Shown here piece after piece: positions 33,346 to 44,318 of a stretch of 64,000 nucleotides of DNA (within the stretch, counting starts at the first letter, position 1; the number at the start of each line of letters is the position of its first letter). The position numbers were made by a program, and so were the translations under genes. This stretch comes from Pantoea vagans (GTDB taxonomy: Bacteria; Pseudomonadota; Gammaproteobacteria; Enterobacterales; Enterobacteriaceae). The notes below the pieces were generated by a model, which saw only the letters and a program-made list of their open reading frames with translations, was not told the origin of the DNA and ran no database searches. Location: the NCBI RefSeq assembly GCF_004792415.1, contig NZ_CP038853.1, positions 868,001 to 932,000 of the forward strand, given 5' to 3'.

Positions 33346-34070
33346 TCACGCTGCGTGTTGTGTCGCGCCTGCTGGACTATCCGGACGAGGCGCTGTTTAC
33401 CCACTATCCCGATCTGATCGCGGCGCTGGATGAGGCCAGCGAACTCAACCTGCAGCAGAGCGCACGGCTGGTGCGCTTTATCAATCAGCTTTGCACCCGG
33501 CCAATGCTGGACGTGCAGGCTGACTACTGCGAACTGTTTGATCGCGGCCGCGCCACCTCGCTGCTGCTGTTTGAACATGTGCACGGGGAGTCCCGCGATC
33601 GCGGTCAGGCGATGGTCGACCTGCTGGAACAGTATCGGGCCGACGGTCTGGAGCTGGACAGCAAAGAGCTACCCGATTATCTGCCGCTCTACCTGGAATA
33701 TCTCGCCTGTAAAAGCGATGAGGCGGCGCGTCAGGGGCTGGACGACATCGTGCCGATCCTGGCGTTGCTGGCCGCGCGGCTGGAAGAGCGTCATAGCCCT
33801 TATGCTGACCTGTTCACGGTGTTACTGACGCTGTCCGGCAGCGCGGTCGATCCTGCGGCCCTCAAGCCCCAGGTGGCGCAGGAAGCGCGCGATGATACCC
33901 CGGCCGCACTCGATGCGGTCTGGGAAGAGGAGCAGATTAAATTTCTCGGCGAACAGGGCTGCGCCTCGGCGCAGCAGGCGATGCATCAGCGTCGTTTCGC
34001 CGATGCGGTCGCGCCGCAGTATCTGGATATCGCCGCGGCGACGGCGCGCACCACAGGAGAATCAGCATGA
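33342..34070 (+). CDS. narJ: Nitrate reductase molybdenum cofactor assembly chaperone
   Basis: A TorD/DmsD-family chaperone that binds apo-NarGH for Mo cofactor insertion; it is not part of the final enzyme. It has 242 aa. [30 protein letters not shown] and [10 protein letters not shown] are characteristic, the last being the family P-D-[YH]-[LI]-P motif. It has a 4-nt overlap on both sides. Confidence 0.95.
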   Translation: MITLRVVSRLLDYPDEALFTHYPDLIAALDEASELNLQQSARLVRFINQLCTRPMLDVQADYCELFDRGRATSLLLFEHVHGESRDRGQAMVDLLEQYRADGLELDSKELPDYLPLYLEYLACKSDEAARQGLDDIVPILALLAARLEERHSPYADLFTVLLTLSGSAVDPAALKPQVAQEARDDTPAALDAVWEEEQIKFLGEQGCASAQQAMHQRRFADAVAPQYLDIAAATARTTGESA

Positions 34071-34744
34071 ATTTTATTAACACTTTCTTCTTCGATATTT
34101 ACCCCTACCTGGCCGGAACGGTTTTTCTGGTGGGGAGCTGGCTGCGCTATGACTACGGGCAGTACAGCTGGCGGGCCGGTTCCAGTCAGATGCTGGACAA
34201 AAAAGGAATGCGGCTCGCCTCTAACCTGTTCCACATCGGCATCATCGGGATCTTCTTCGGCCATATCGTCGGGATGCTCACCCCGCACTGGATGTATGAA
34301 TCGTTCCTGCCGATCGACGTGAAGCAGAAGCTGGCGATGATTGCCGGTGGCCTGTTTGGTGCATTGACGCTGGCGGGCGGCGCGCTGCTGCTGAAGCGCC
34401 GTCTGACCAATCCTCGGGTGCGGGCAACGAGTAGCGTCGGCGACATTCTGATCCTGACGCTGCTGGTGGCTCAGGCCACGCTGGGTCTGCTGACTATTCC
34501 TTTCTCCACCCAGCATATGGACGGCAGTGAAATGATGAAGCTGGTGGGCTGGGCGCAGGCGGTGGTGACCTTCCACGGTGGTGCATCGCAGCATCTTGAG
34601 GGCGTCGCGTTTATCTATCGCATGCATATGGTACTGGGCATGACGCTGTTCCTGCTGTTCCCGTTCTGCCGTCTGGTGCATATCTGGAGTGCGCCGGTTG
34701 AGTATCTGACCCGCCGTTATCAGCTGGTGAGAAATCGCCGCTAA
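34067..34744 (+). CDS. narI: Respiratory nitrate reductase, gamma subunit (cytochrome b)
   Basis: Membrane anchor with two b-type hemes that oxidises quinol and passes electrons to NarH. It has 225 aa with five membrane helices. The heme-ligand histidines are at the E. coli positions: His56 and His66 ([13 protein letters not shown]), His187 (YRMHM) and His205 (RLVHIW). Last gene of the operon; a terminator begins 10 bp after the stop. Confidence 0.97.
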   Translation: MNFINTFFFDIYPYLAGTVFLVGSWLRYDYGQYSWRAGSSQMLDKKGMRLASNLFHIGIIGIFFGHIVGMLTPHWMYESFLPIDVKQKLAMIAGGLFGALTLAGGALLLKRRLTNPRVRATSSVGDILILTLLVAQATLGLLTIPFSTQHMDGSEMMKLVGWAQAVVTFHGGASQHLEGVAFIYRMHMVLGMTLFLLFPFCRLVHIWSAPVEYLTRRYQLVRNRR

Positions 34745-34753
34745 CCCCGGAAT

Positions 34754-34787
34754 GGCTGCGGGAAGATACTGCCCCGCAGCCCTTTTT
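34754..34787 (+). terminator. Intrinsic terminator of narGHJI
   Basis: GGCTGCGGG (34754-34762) pairs with CCCGCAGCC (34773-34781), followed by C and five T. Confidence 0.87.
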
Positions 34788-34893
34788 AATCCACGGCTGC
34801 GTTGACGTTTTTTTAAGATTCCGGACTGTATGTCAATGCGCTGAACGACTACTATTACCGCATCTGAATTTACCCCTCGTTTATGGATAACCG

Positions 34894-35976
34894 ATGCGTC
34901 TTAAGCTAGCCCTCCTTGCGTTCATCCCGCTTCTGGCCTCCTGCAGCAGCAAACCTGACGTTCCGACCCAGCAGAAGATGCTGGCTGCGCCACAGGGCGG
35001 TTTTTTACTGCAGCCGTCGCACAGTGGACAGGCGATGTTCGGCGATTTTGCCGGTAACCCGGCCGCAGAGCAGTTTATCGAGAAGATGGTTGAGAAGCAT
35101 GACTTCGACCGTGAGCAACTGCACAACATCATTGGTCAGGCTAAGCGACTGGATTATGTGCTGCGGCTGATGGATCGTCAGGCACCGAGCTATACGCCAG
35201 CGCCGGGCCCTAACGGGGCCTGGATCCGCTATCGCAACAAGTTCATTACGCCGGATAACGTGCAAAACGGCGTGGCGTTCTGGAACCAGTATCAGGATGC
35301 GCTGCAACGCGCGCAGCAGGTCTATGGCGTGCCGCCGGAGATCATTGTCGGCATCATTGGCGTGGAAACCCGCTGGGGCCGCGTGATGGGGAAAACGCGG
35401 ATTCTGGATGCGCTGGCAACCTTATCGTTTAACTATCCGCGCCGTGCGGCGTACTTCAGCAGCGAGCTGGAAACCTTCCTGCTGATGTCGCGTAAAGAGC
35501 AGGATGACCCGCTGGCGCTGAAAGGCTCTTTCGCCGGAGCGATGGGCTATGGCCAGTTTATGCCTTCCTCTTACAATGATTACGCGGTTGATTTCAATGG
35601 CGACGGCCATGCAAACCTGTGGGATCCGGTGGATGCGATCGGCAGCGTGGCGCACTACTTCCAGAAGCATGGCTGGCGCAGCGGTGAAAATGTGGCGGTT
35701 CCGGCCAGCGGTCAGGCACCGATGCTGGAAGATGGCTTCAAAACCAGTTATAGCGTGAGCATGCTGGCGGCGTCAGGCCTGTCACCACAGGGCTCGCTGG
35801 ACGGTAACAATCAGGTCAGTCTGCTGCGCCTCGACCTGGGCACCAGCTACCAGTACTGGTACGGCTTACCCAATTTCTATGTGATTACCCGCTACAACCA
35901 CAGTACCCATTATGCGATGGCGGTATGGCAGTTGGGCGAGGCGGTGAGCAAGGCACGGCAGGGCGGCCTGTTATAA
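34894..35976 (+). CDS. mltB: Membrane-bound lytic murein transglycosylase B
   Basis: An outer-membrane lipoprotein that cleaves the peptidoglycan glycan strand to 1,6-anhydromuropeptides. It has 360 aa with lipobox LASC (Cys17). The family 3 transglycosylase domain has the catalytic glutamate at Glu158 in IIGVETRWGRVMGKTR, and GAMGYGQFMPSSY and DFNGDGHANLWDPVDAIGS follow. In E. coli mltB is next to pncC-recA; here three extra genes intervene. Confidence 0.96.
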   Translation: MRLKLALLAFIPLLASCSSKPDVPTQQKMLAAPQGGFLLQPSHSGQAMFGDFAGNPAAEQFIEKMVEKHDFDREQLHNIIGQAKRLDYVLRLMDRQAPSYTPAPGPNGAWIRYRNKFITPDNVQNGVAFWNQYQDALQRAQQVYGVPPEIIVGIIGVETRWGRVMGKTRILDALATLSFNYPRRAAYFSSELETFLLMSRKEQDDPLALKGSFAGAMGYGQFMPSSYNDYAVDFNGDGHANLWDPVDAIGSVAHYFQKHGWRSGENVAVPASGQAPMLEDGFKTSYSVSMLAASGLSPQGSLDGNNQVSLLRLDLGTSYQYWYGLPNFYVITRYNHSTHYAMAVWQLGEAVSKARQGGLL

Positions 35977-36056
35977 AGACTATCCTTGTTAACTGTAAGG
36001 TTATATGATGACGCCCTTTTTCAGGCCACACAGCCACTGATATCTCTGGAGTCGTT

Positions 36057-36392
36057 ATGTCTTTACCTGCCTGCCCAGCCTGTCACGCCGATTACACATG
36101 GCAGGATGGCGAAAACCTCAACTGCCCCTCCTGCGGTCATATCTGGACCGAGGGAGAGGGTGACAGCAGCAACGGAGCGCTGGAAGTGCGTGATGCCAAC
36201 GGTAATCTGCTGGCCGATGGCGACAGCGTCACGGTGATCAAAGATCTTAAGGTGAAGGGCAGCTCCTCATCGCTGAAGATTGGCACCAAAGTGAAAAGCA
36301 TTCGCCTGGTTGAAGGTGACCACAACATCGATTGTAAAATCGACGGTTTTGGCCCGATGAAACTAAAATCTGAGTTTGTGAAAAAGAACTGA
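36057..36392 (+). CDS. yjdM: PhnA/YjdM family zinc-ribbon protein
   Basis: A 111-aa protein with an N-terminal zinc ribbon, [10 protein letters not shown] then CPSCGHIW (two C-x2-C pairs about 14 residues apart), and a C-terminal PhnA domain ([27 protein letters not shown]). Often annotated as alkylphosphonate utilisation protein PhnA, but it is not phosphonoacetate hydrolase and its role is unknown. It stands alone, with no phn genes nearby. Confidence 0.88.
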   Translation: MSLPACPACHADYTWQDGENLNCPSCGHIWTEGEGDSSNGALEVRDANGNLLADGDSVTVIKDLKVKGSSSSLKIGTKVKSIRLVEGDHNIDCKIDGFGPMKLKSEFVKKN

Positions 36393-36425
36393 GATCCGGG
36401 GCGCAGGGATGCGCCCGCCTTTCTT

Positions 36426-37313
36426 TTAGCTGAACAGCCGATCAATTGCGGCGCACTGTTCCGCGTTCAGAGCACCACCGTAATTACGCGAGTTACTGCT
36501 CATTGAGTCATAACGTCGCGCCACGGCCGTTTTAATCGTCGTCACAAAATCATCGCCAATACTGTAAATCGCCATCAGCCGACCGATCTGCTGCTGCAGA
36601 CGCGTCAGCTCAGGCAGATTGCCCGTTCGCCATGCCGCCATCATCTCTGCAAAGTACTCCGGCACAATATTATTCAGGCCCGAAATCACCCCGGCGCCCC
36701 CCGCCAGCAGATTGGGAAGCAGGTATTCGTCATACCCCGACAGCACGGCAAAATCAGTGCGCACCTTGCGGGTCTCTTCGATCATCGCCCGGTTATGCGA
36801 CAGGCAATCCACCGTATCTTTGATACCGATAAAGTTGCGCAGTTTTGCCGCCAGAGCGGCGATCAGCGCGGGCGTCAGATCGCAGCCGGTGCGAGCCGGG
36901 AAGTTGTAGGCAAACCACTTGCCACCCAGTTGCGCGTCGAGTGCTTCGAAGCAGTGCATCAGCTGCTGTTGCGTCTGGCCGTAATAGTAGGGCGGCAGGA
37001 CCATTACCGCATCAAAATCGTTTTTCCACGCGGCTTCGGCCAGCGCCAGCATATCAGGCACGCAGGTCGCCGAGACGTTCGCTACCATCTTCAGCGGTGA
37101 CAGGGGCCTGGCTTCCTGAATCAGCTGTAAACGTTCCTGCTGCGTCAGTGACGCAAACTCGCCAATGCTGCCCATTACCAGCAGAGTGTCGATACCGGAA
37201 TCATTAAGGCGGCAGAAGTGTCGCCCGAGCGCGTCGATATCAAGGCCGCCCTGCGCATTGAACGGGGTGACGGTAGGGCACCAGACACCGGCAAAGGCCG
37301 ATTTTTCACGCAT
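36426..37313 (-). CDS. Dihydrodipicolinate synthase/N-acetylneuraminate lyase family aldolase
   Basis: A class I TIM-barrel aldolase of 295 aa. The Schiff-base lysine lies in FIGIKDTVD and the tyrosine in YNFPARTG. The usual G-T-T-G-E substrate loop of DapA is GSIGEF, so it is unlikely to be the lysine enzyme. It resembles YagE/YjhH-type 2-keto-3-deoxy-sugar-acid aldolases (YNFPA-TG, GIKDT, GYDEYLL). The true substrate is unknown and no sugar-acid dehydratase or transporter is adjacent. ATG 37313 is chosen because AGGAG lies 8 bases upstream; an upstream ATG (37331) would add six residues. It overlaps no neighbour and is convergent with yjdM. Confidence 0.85.
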   Translation of the reverse strand: MREKSAFAGVWCPTVTPFNAQGGLDIDALGRHFCRLNDSGIDTLLVMGSIGEFASLTQQERLQLIQEARPLSPLKMVANVSATCVPDMLALAEAAWKNDFDAVMVLPPYYYGQTQQQLMHCFEALDAQLGGKWFAYNFPARTGCDLTPALIAALAAKLRNFIGIKDTVDCLSHNRAMIEETRKVRTDFAVLSGYDEYLLPNLLAGGAGVISGLNNIVPEYFAEMMAAWRTGNLPELTRLQQQIGRLMAIYSIGDDFVTTIKTAVARRYDSMSSNSRNYGGALNAEQCAAIDRLFS

Positions 37314-37475
37314 AGCTGACTCCTGAAGCAAATGTTAAAAATGAAACACTGTTTTAACTTAATGGCTCCAGTCAGTCTCAGCCAGCGCATGATTCAAAAG
37401 TGAGCAACGGGTCGCACTTTTTCGTTTTTCGTTCGTCTCAGTAAGCGGATGCTTCTGACAACTGAGCGAGAGGTG

Positions 37476-38255
37476 ATGATGAAAGAGTGGGATCCCGTGC
37501 TGTATCGCAAATTTGAAGCGGAACGAACCCGTCCGGCCCGCGAGCTGCTTGCGCGTATCAGCCTGGAACAGGTTGATCAGGTGACCGATCTGGGCTGCGG
37601 ACCCGGCAACAGCACCGAGCTGCTCGCCGATGCCTGGCCGCTGGCGCAGATCACCGGACTCGACAGTTCAGCGACGATGCTAACTCAGGCCCGTGAACGT
37701 CTGCCGCACTGCCGTTTTGTCCAGGCCGATATCCGCACATGGCAGGCGGATGCGCCGCAGCAGGTGATTTATGCCAACGCGTCTCTGCAATGGCTGGATA
37801 ATCACGTCACGCTGTTTCCTCATCTGGTCAGTCAGCTGGCACCCGATGGCGTGCTGGCGATCCAGATGCCTGATAATCTCAGTGAGCCGTCGCACCAGCT
37901 GATGCGCGAGGTGGCGGCTACCGATCGCTGGTCGTCACGCATTAATGCCAGTGCCGCTGAACGTACACAGCTGCTTTCCACAGGCGAGTACTACGATCTG
38001 CTAACGCAGGCCGGCTGTGAGGTGGATATCTGGCGAACCACTTATTATCACGTGATGGCCGACGCACAGGCGATTATCAGCTGGCTGCAGGCGACCGGCT
38101 TACGGCCTTTCCTGGCGATGCTGAATGAGTCTGAACAGACGGCTTTTCTGTCTGATTATCATCAGCGCTTACTTACTGCTTATCCGGCTCAGGCCGATGG
38201 TCAGGTTCTGCTCGCCTTCCCGCGAATTTTTATGGTTGCAGTGAAAAAAAGGTGA
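37476..38255 (+). CDS. tam: Trans-aconitate 2-methyltransferase
   Basis: A SAM-dependent methyltransferase that esterifies trans-aconitate, a by-product that inhibits the citric acid cycle. It has 259 aa from ATG 37476, or 258 from the adjacent ATG 37479, which gives the family start [22 protein letters not shown] motif I is [15 protein letters not shown], motif II is [18 protein letters not shown] precedes the start. In E. coli tam lies elsewhere, so its place between mltB and pncC is accessory. Confidence 0.9.
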   Translation: MMKEWDPVLYRKFEAERTRPARELLARISLEQVDQVTDLGCGPGNSTELLADAWPLAQITGLDSSATMLTQARERLPHCRFVQADIRTWQADAPQQVIYANASLQWLDNHVTLFPHLVSQLAPDGVLAIQMPDNLSEPSHQLMREVAATDRWSSRINASAAERTQLLSTGEYYDLLTQAGCEVDIWRTTYYHVMADAQAIISWLQATGLRPFLAMLNESEQTAFLSDYHQRLLTAYPAQADGQVLLAFPRIFMVAVKKR

Positions 38256-38360
38256 GGGCGCTGGAAAGCAGGCCGCAAAATCAGGGCAATAATGATAAGA
38301 GCCCTTGAAAAAGTGGTTTTTCTGCACCACCTTCAACCCACGACCAAAGGGAGAGTTGAA

Positions 38361-38855
38361 ATGGACGATCAGCAATTGCAGGCGTTAAGCGCGCAGATAG
38401 GTGAGAAGCTGAAGCAGCGTAATGCCACCGTAACCTGTGCGGAATCGTGCACCGGCGGCTGGATTGCCAAAGTCTTTACCGATATCAGCGGCAGCTCCGC
38501 CTGGTTCGAACGCGGTTTTGTCACCTACAGTAATGAGGCGAAACAGCAGCTGGTGGATGTTAAGGCCGACTCGCTGGCGCAGTATGGCGCGGTGAGTGAT
38601 GCGGTGGTGCGTGAGATGGCGCTGGGTGCCCGCAAGGCAGCCCATGCTGACTACGCGATCTCCGTCAGCGGCATTGCCGGCCCGGATGGCGGCAGTAAAG
38701 AAAAACCGGTCGGCACGGTGTGGTTTGGCTTTGCCGGGCCGCAGGATAACGTATTGACTTTTCAGCAGCATTTTATCGGCGATCGTGATGCCGTCCGCCG
38801 CCAGTCGGTGGCATGGGCCCTGCAGAAACTGTATGGCGAATTTCTGACAAATTAA
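38361..38855 (+). CDS. pncC: Nicotinamide-nucleotide amidase
   Basis: Deamidates NMN to nicotinate mononucleotide in the NAD salvage cycle; formerly ygaD/CinA C-terminal domain. It has 164 aa from ATG 38361, preceded by AAAGGGAG; the frame is open to 38292 but only the shorter form matches the family. CAESCTGGWIAKVFTDISGSS and GIAGPDGGSKEKPVGTVW are diagnostic. It is immediately upstream of recA as in E. coli. Confidence 0.95.
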   Translation: MDDQQLQALSAQIGEKLKQRNATVTCAESCTGGWIAKVFTDISGSSAWFERGFVTYSNEAKQQLVDVKADSLAQYGAVSDAVVREMALGARKAAHADYAISVSGIAGPDGGSKEKPVGTVWFGFAGPQDNVLTFQQHFIGDRDAVRRQSVAWALQKLYGEFLTN

Positions 38856-38857
38856 AC

Positions 38858-38885
38858 TTGATACTGTATGACTATACAGTATAAT
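38858..38885 (+). promoter_or_regulatory. recA promoter with LexA (SOS) box
   Basis: TTGATA (38858-38863) and TATAAT (38880-38885) flank the LexA box CTGTATGACTATACAG (38864-38879), which fills the entire 16-bp spacer. This matches the E. coli recA promoter almost base for base and predicts LexA repression released by DNA damage. Confidence 0.97.
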
Positions 38886-38938
38886 TGTCGGCAACAGAAA
38901 GAGTGCAGGCACCCTGAGTGCGTGTTTACCCGGCTTGA

Positions 38939-40021
<1,083 letters not shown>

Positions 40022-40029
40022 TTTATGAT

Positions 40030-40060
40030 GCGGGAGGGGCAAAAGCCACTCCCGCTGTTT
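40030..40060 (+). terminator. Leaky terminator between recA and recX
   Basis: GCGGGAG-g-GGC pairs with GCC-a-CTCCCGC (40030-40055, one mismatch), followed by TGTTTT. Read-through would give recA-recX mRNA, as known in E. coli. Confidence 0.75.
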
Positions 40061-40142
40061 TATCCCCCCTGATACCTTTCCTGCCTTCCCTCTGTCCTGT
40101 TCTGTCGCCATAATCTCCCTCTGTTTGTAGAAGGTGCGCAGT

Positions 40143-40661
40143 ATGACTGAATCCTCTCAGCCCCAACCCAATGTTGTCTCTTATTCTCGTCTGCTTGACC
40201 GTGCGATGCGCATTCTGGGTCAGCGCGATCACAGCCGTGCAGAGTTATCCCGTAAGCTGCAACAGTCAGCTCAGCGTGCCGCATGGGCGCAGAAAAAAGA
40301 GCCTGAAATTATCACTGAAGCGCTGCTGGAGCAGGTACTGGACTGGTGTCAGGAAAGCGGCTGGTTAAATGACGAGCGTTTCACCGATCGGTTTATTCAG
40401 AGCCGAAGCCGTAAAGGTTTTGGGTCGCAGCGCGTACGGCTTGAACTGGCCCAGAAAGGCATCGATCGTGAAGCTATTGATATTGCGATGGAAGATACGG
40501 ATGTTGACTGGGCAGCCTGCGCTGCACAGCTGGCTGAACGAAAATTCGGACATCCGCTGCCCACAGAGTGGAAAGAGAAAGCGAAAGTACTACGCTATCT
40601 GCAGTCAAAGGGCTTTCAGACCGAAGATATTCAGTCTATTTTCAGAAATTTTGATGACTAA
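40143..40661 (+). CDS. recX: RecA regulatory protein RecX
   Basis: Caps and shortens RecA filaments, limiting recombination. It has 172 aa from ATG 40143, preceded by AAGG; an upstream GTG (40134) would add three residues. It is built of three-helix repeats, with LLDRAMRILGQRDHSRAELSRKL and DERFTDRFIQSRSRKGFGSQRVRLELAQKGID characteristic. It lies 121 bp after recA. Confidence 0.94.
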   Translation: MTESSQPQPNVVSYSRLLDRAMRILGQRDHSRAELSRKLQQSAQRAAWAQKKEPEIITEALLEQVLDWCQESGWLNDERFTDRFIQSRSRKGFGSQRVRLELAQKGIDREAIDIAMEDTDVDWAACAAQLAERKFGHPLPTEWKEKAKVLRYLQSKGFQTEDIQSIFRNFDD

Positions 40662-40794
40662 AAGCCGATGTAATTTTACTTCCCACTGAAGAAAATTTAT
40701 CTTATTCCCACTTTTTGTTCCGCTAATCAGGCACCACGAGAATGTGGCCGCGCCGATCAGAGGGAACGTTCGTTAGCGTGATTCCAGGACATTT

Positions 40795-43422
40795 ATGAGC
40801 AAGAGCACTGCTGAGATCCGTCAAGCGTTTCTCGACTTTTTTCATAGCAAGGGACATGAGGTTGTAACCAGCAGCTCCCTCGTACCGAATAACGATCCAA
40901 CGTTGTTGTTTACCAACGCCGGGATGAACCAGTTTAAAGATGTGTTCCTCGGTCAGGACAAACGTGATTACACACGTGCGACCACGTCACAGCGCTGCGT
41001 TCGCGCAGGCGGTAAACACAACGATCTTGAAAACGTCGGCTACACCGCGCGTCACCACACCTTCTTTGAAATGCTGGGTAACTTCAGCTTTGGTGACTAC
41101 TTCAAGAGAGAGGCGATTGGTTTTGCCTGGGAACTGCTGACGAGCGAGCAGTGGTTCAGCCTGCCGAAAGAGCGTCTGTGGGTGACGGTCTATGAAACCG
41201 ATGATGAAGCCTACAATATCTGGGCGGATGAAATCGGCGTGCCACGCGAGCGCATTATCCGCATCGGCGACAACAAGGGCAGCGCGTACGCGTCAGATAA
41301 CTTCTGGCAGATGGGCGATACCGGTCCTTGTGGTCCATGCAGTGAAATTTTCTACGATCATGGCGATCACATCTGGGGTGGCCCGCCAGGCAGCCCGGAA
41401 GAAGATGGTGACCGTTATATTGAGATCTGGAACATCGTCTTTATGCAGTTCAACCGTCAGGCTGACGGCACTATGCTGCCGCTGCCAAAACCGTCGGTTG
41501 ATACCGGAATGGGCCTTGAGCGTATTTCTGCCGTTCTGCAACACGTCAATTCCAACTATGAAATCGACCTGTTCCAGAAACTGATTCAGGCTGTGGCACA
41601 GGTTACTGGCGCAACCGATCTGAGCAATAAATCGCTGCGCGTGATTGCCGACCATATACGCTCCTGTGCTTTCCTGATTGCCGATGGTGTGATTCCGTCG
41701 AATGAGAACCGTGGCTATGTGCTGCGTCGTATCATTCGTCGTGCCGTACGTCATGGCAACATGCTGGGCGCCAAAGAGGCCTTCTTCTATAAGCTGGTTG
41801 CGCCACTGGTTGAAGTCATGGGTGCTGCGGGCGAAGAGTTACAGCGCCAGCAGGCTCAGGTTGAGCAGGTGCTGAAAAGCGAAGAGGATCAGTTTGCCAG
41901 AACGCTGGAGCGTGGACTGGCGCTGCTGGACGAAGAGCTGGAAAAACTGCAGGGCGACACGCTGGATGGCGAAATCGTCTTCCGTCTTTACGATACCTTT
42001 GGCTTCCCGGCTGATTTAACGGCTGACGTCTGCCGCGAACGCAATCTGAAAATCGATGAAGCAGGCTTTGAGCAGGCGATGGAACAGCAGCGTCAGCGCG
42101 CACGTGAAGCAAGTGGCTTTGGCGCTGACTACAGCAACGTTATCCGCATTGATGCCGCCTCTTCCTTCAAAGGTTACGACCAGCTTGATTTGGCTGCCAC
42201 GGTGAAAGCGCTCTACGTTGCGGGCGAGGCGGTTGATGAAGTGACCGCAGGTCAGGATGCCGTAGTCGTGCTGGACGAAACCCCATTCTATGGCGAATCC
42301 GGTGGTCAGGTCGGCGATACCGGTCTGCTGAAAGGGAAGAATGCTGAATTTAGCGTCCAGGATACACAAAAATATGGTCAGGCAATCGGTCATGTCGGTA
42401 AGCTGACCGCAGGGCAGTTGCGTATCGGAGATCGCCTTGAGGCACAGGTTGATGCGGCACGTCGTGCGCGCATTCGTCTTAACCATTCTGCGACCCACTT
42501 ATTGCATGCCGCATTGCGTCAGGTTTTAGGTGAGCATGTGGCGCAGAAAGGCTCGCTGGTTAATGACAAATACCTGCGTTTCGACTTCTCGCATTTCGAA
42601 GCGATGAAACCTCAGGAGATTCGTCAGGTCGAAGATATTGTCAATGCGCAGATTCGTCGCAACCTGCCGGTTGAGACTGAAGTGATGGATCTTGAAGCGG
42701 CGAAGTCTAAGGGTGCAATGGCACTGTTTGGCGAGAAATATGATCAGCGCGTACGCGTTCTGACCATGGGTGATTTCTCGGTTGAGCTGTGCGGGGGTAC
42801 GCATGCTGCGCGCACCGGTGATATCGGCCTGTTCCGTATTCAGGCTGAATCAGGAACGGCAGCCGGTATCCGTCGTATCGAAGCGATTACCGGTGAAGGC
42901 GCGCTGGCGCAGGTCAATGCGCAGAGCAGCCAGCTGCAGGATCTTGCGCAGCTGGTCAAAGCGAACAGCAGCAACCTGAACGAGAAAGTGCGAGGTCTGG
43001 TCGATCACGTGCGTGCTCTCGAGAAAGAGTTGCAGCAATTGCGCGATCAGCAGGCCGCGCAGGAGAGCGCCTCACTGAGCAGCAATGCCATCGACGTTAA
43101 GGGTGTGAAACTGCTGGTCAGTGAGCTCAACAACGTCGAGCCTAAAATGTTGCGTACCATGGTTGATGATCTTAAGAATCAGCTGGGATCGGCGATTATT
43201 GTGCTGGCGACAGTTGCTGAAGGTAAGGTGTCGCTGATTGCGGGTGTGACCAAAGATCTGACTGACCGTGTTAAAGCGGGTGAGTTGATTGCCGGTCTGG
43301 CACAGCAGGTTGGCGGGAAGGGCGGTGGTCGTCCTGATATGGCACAAGCTGGTGGTACTGATGCTGATGCGCTGAAAGGCGCTCTGGCAGGGGTCGAGAG
43401 CTGGGTTAACAGCCGCCTGTAA
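40795..43422 (+). CDS. alaS: Alanine--tRNA ligase
   Basis: Charges tRNA-Ala and edits Ser and Gly mischarges. It has 875 aa. The class II catalytic core occupies about 1-460; the editing domain has the zinc motifs [11 protein letters not shown] and [13 protein letters not shown]; the C-terminal C-Ala domain ends [19 protein letters not shown] glycine-rich sequence. A terminator follows, and csrA lies downstream. Confidence 0.98.
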   Translation: MSKSTAEIRQAFLDFFHSKGHEVVTSSSLVPNNDPTLLFTNAGMNQFKDVFLGQDKRDYTRATTSQRCVRAGGKHNDLENVGYTARHHTFFEMLGNFSFGDYFKREAIGFAWELLTSEQWFSLPKERLWVTVYETDDEAYNIWADEIGVPRERIIRIGDNKGSAYASDNFWQMGDTGPCGPCSEIFYDHGDHIWGGPPGSPEEDGDRYIEIWNIVFMQFNRQADGTMLPLPKPSVDTGMGLERISAVLQHVNSNYEIDLFQKLIQAVAQVTGATDLSNKSLRVIADHIRSCAFLIADGVIPSNENRGYVLRRIIRRAVRHGNMLGAKEAFFYKLVAPLVEVMGAAGEELQRQQAQVEQVLKSEEDQFARTLERGLALLDEELEKLQGDTLDGEIVFRLYDTFGFPADLTADVCRERNLKIDEAGFEQAMEQQRQRAREASGFGADYSNVIRIDAASSFKGYDQLDLAATVKALYVAGEAVDEVTAGQDAVVVLDETPFYGESGGQVGDTGLLKGKNAEFSVQDTQKYGQAIGHVGKLTAGQLRIGDRLEAQVDAARRARIRLNHSATHLLHAALRQVLGEHVAQKGSLVNDKYLRFDFSHFEAMKPQEIRQVEDIVNAQIRRNLPVETEVMDLEAAKSKGAMALFGEKYDQRVRVLTMGDFSVELCGGTHAARTGDIGLFRIQAESGTAAGIRRIEAITGEGALAQVNAQSSQLQDLAQLVKANSSNLNEKVRGLVDHVRALEKELQQLRDQQAAQESASLSSNAIDVKGVKLLVSELNNVEPKMLRTMVDDLKNQLGSAIIVLATVAEGKVSLIAGVTKDLTDRVKAGELIAGLAQQVGGKGGGRPDMAQAGGTDADALKGALAGVESWVNSRL

Positions 43423-43447
43423 TGTAAACAGAACAAGGCATTGTCTG

Positions 43448-43478
43448 AAGCGTCAGAACCCCGGTTCCGGCGCTTTTT
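43448..43478 (+). terminator. Probable terminator of alaS
   Basis: Nested stems AAGCG/CGCTT and GAACC/GGTTC between 43448 and 43475, followed by TTT. Confidence 0.65.
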
Positions 43479-43672
43479 AATACGATGCTAAAGCAACAAA
43501 TGACAAAGTCAGGTTGATGTAGTGTATTTCGGCTAAACTAACTATCAGCAGAATGTATTGGCGCATCGATGTGCATTGGTGTATTTCTCATAGTCAATGT
43601 GCAGCGTTAAATGATGGATAATGCCGGGAGCCTGTACAAGCCCGACTCTTTTAATCTTTCAAGGAGCAAAGA

Positions 43673-43858
43673 ATGCTTATTCTAACTCGTCGAGTTGGTG
43701 AAACCCTCATGATCGGTGATGAGGTAACTGTAACAGTGCTGGGTGTTAAGGGTAACCAGGTTCGTATAGGGGTTAACGCGCCGAAAGAAGTGTCTGTGCA
43801 TCGCGAAGAGATCTATCAACGCATCCAGGCTGAAAAAACGCAACAAACCAGCGTTTAA
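43673..43858 (+). CDS. csrA: Carbon storage regulator CsrA
   Basis: An RNA-binding dimer that controls translation of glycogen, motility and biofilm genes by binding GGA in leaders; antagonised by CsrB/CsrC RNAs. At 61 aa it matches E. coli, starting [20 protein letters not shown] with Arg44-type basic residues in [13 protein letters not shown] strong AAGGAG site precedes the start. The 250-bp upstream spacer presumably holds several promoters, as in E. coli. Confidence 0.98.
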   Translation: MLILTRRVGETLMIGDEVTVTVLGVKGNQVRIGVNAPKEVSVHREEIYQRIQAEKTQQTSV

Positions 43859-43865
43859 CGGATTC

Positions 43866-43891
43866 AGCGTCTCGCACCTGTGCGAGGCGCT
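43866..43891 (+). other. Hairpin after csrA
   Basis: AGCG-t-CTCGCA pairs with TGCGAG-g-CGCT around CCTG. The T-rich tail is interrupted (TACCGCTTTC), so a canonical terminator is doubtful. Confidence 0.5.
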
Positions 43892-44049
43892 ACCGCTTTC
43901 TGTAAAAATCCTGCCTTTTCTTTTCTGCATTCTCTTCCCTGTTTCGTTAACGACATCATCTTTCATTGTTGATAATTCACTCTTTTTGTCGCCATTTTGT
44001 CCCAATTGTGTGTGATTTGCTCAATCAAACAAAGTTTCGGAAAAATTGT

Positions 44050-44077
44050 TTGACTTAAAAGTCCGGGAAAGTAATAT
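44050..44077 (+). promoter_or_regulatory. Promoter of the serV-arg tRNA operon
   Basis: TTGACT (44050-44055) and TAATAT (44072-44077) are 16 bp apart, followed by the GC-rich discriminator GTGCGCC typical of stringently controlled stable-RNA promoters. The start would lie near 44084. Confidence 0.8.
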
Positions 44078-44140
44078 GTGCGCCACGCAGTGCCGATGAG
44101 CAGAAACAAGTTCAGACGCACGGTTCGAAAGAAAGCGTAA

Positions 44141-44233
44141 GGTGAGGTGGCCGAGAGGCTGAAGGCGCTCCCCTGCTAAGGGAGTATACGGTCAAAAGCT
44201 GTATCGAGGGTTCGAATCCCTCCCTCACCGCCA
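44141..44233 (+). tRNA. serV: tRNA-Ser (anticodon GCT)
   Basis: A 93-nt class II tRNA with encoded CCA. The anticodon GCT is at 44175-44177 in a CTCCC/GGGAG stem, a long variable arm follows, and T-loop GGTTCGAATCC closes it. It is almost identical to E. coli serV and heads the tRNA operon. Confidence 0.97.
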
Positions 44234-44241
44234 TTTTCGAT

Positions 44242-44318
44242 GCATCCATAGCTCAGCTGGATAGAGTACTCGGCTACGAACCGAGCGGTCGGAGGTTCGA
44301 ATCCTCCTGGATGCACCA
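44242..44318 (+). tRNA. tRNA-Arg (anticodon ACG), copy 1
   Basis: 77 nt with encoded CCA; acceptor GCATCCA/TGGATGC; anticodon ACG at 44276-44278 (read as ICG after TadA deamination). Sequence identical to copies 2 and 3. Equivalent to E. coli argV/Y/Z/Q. Confidence 0.97.
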
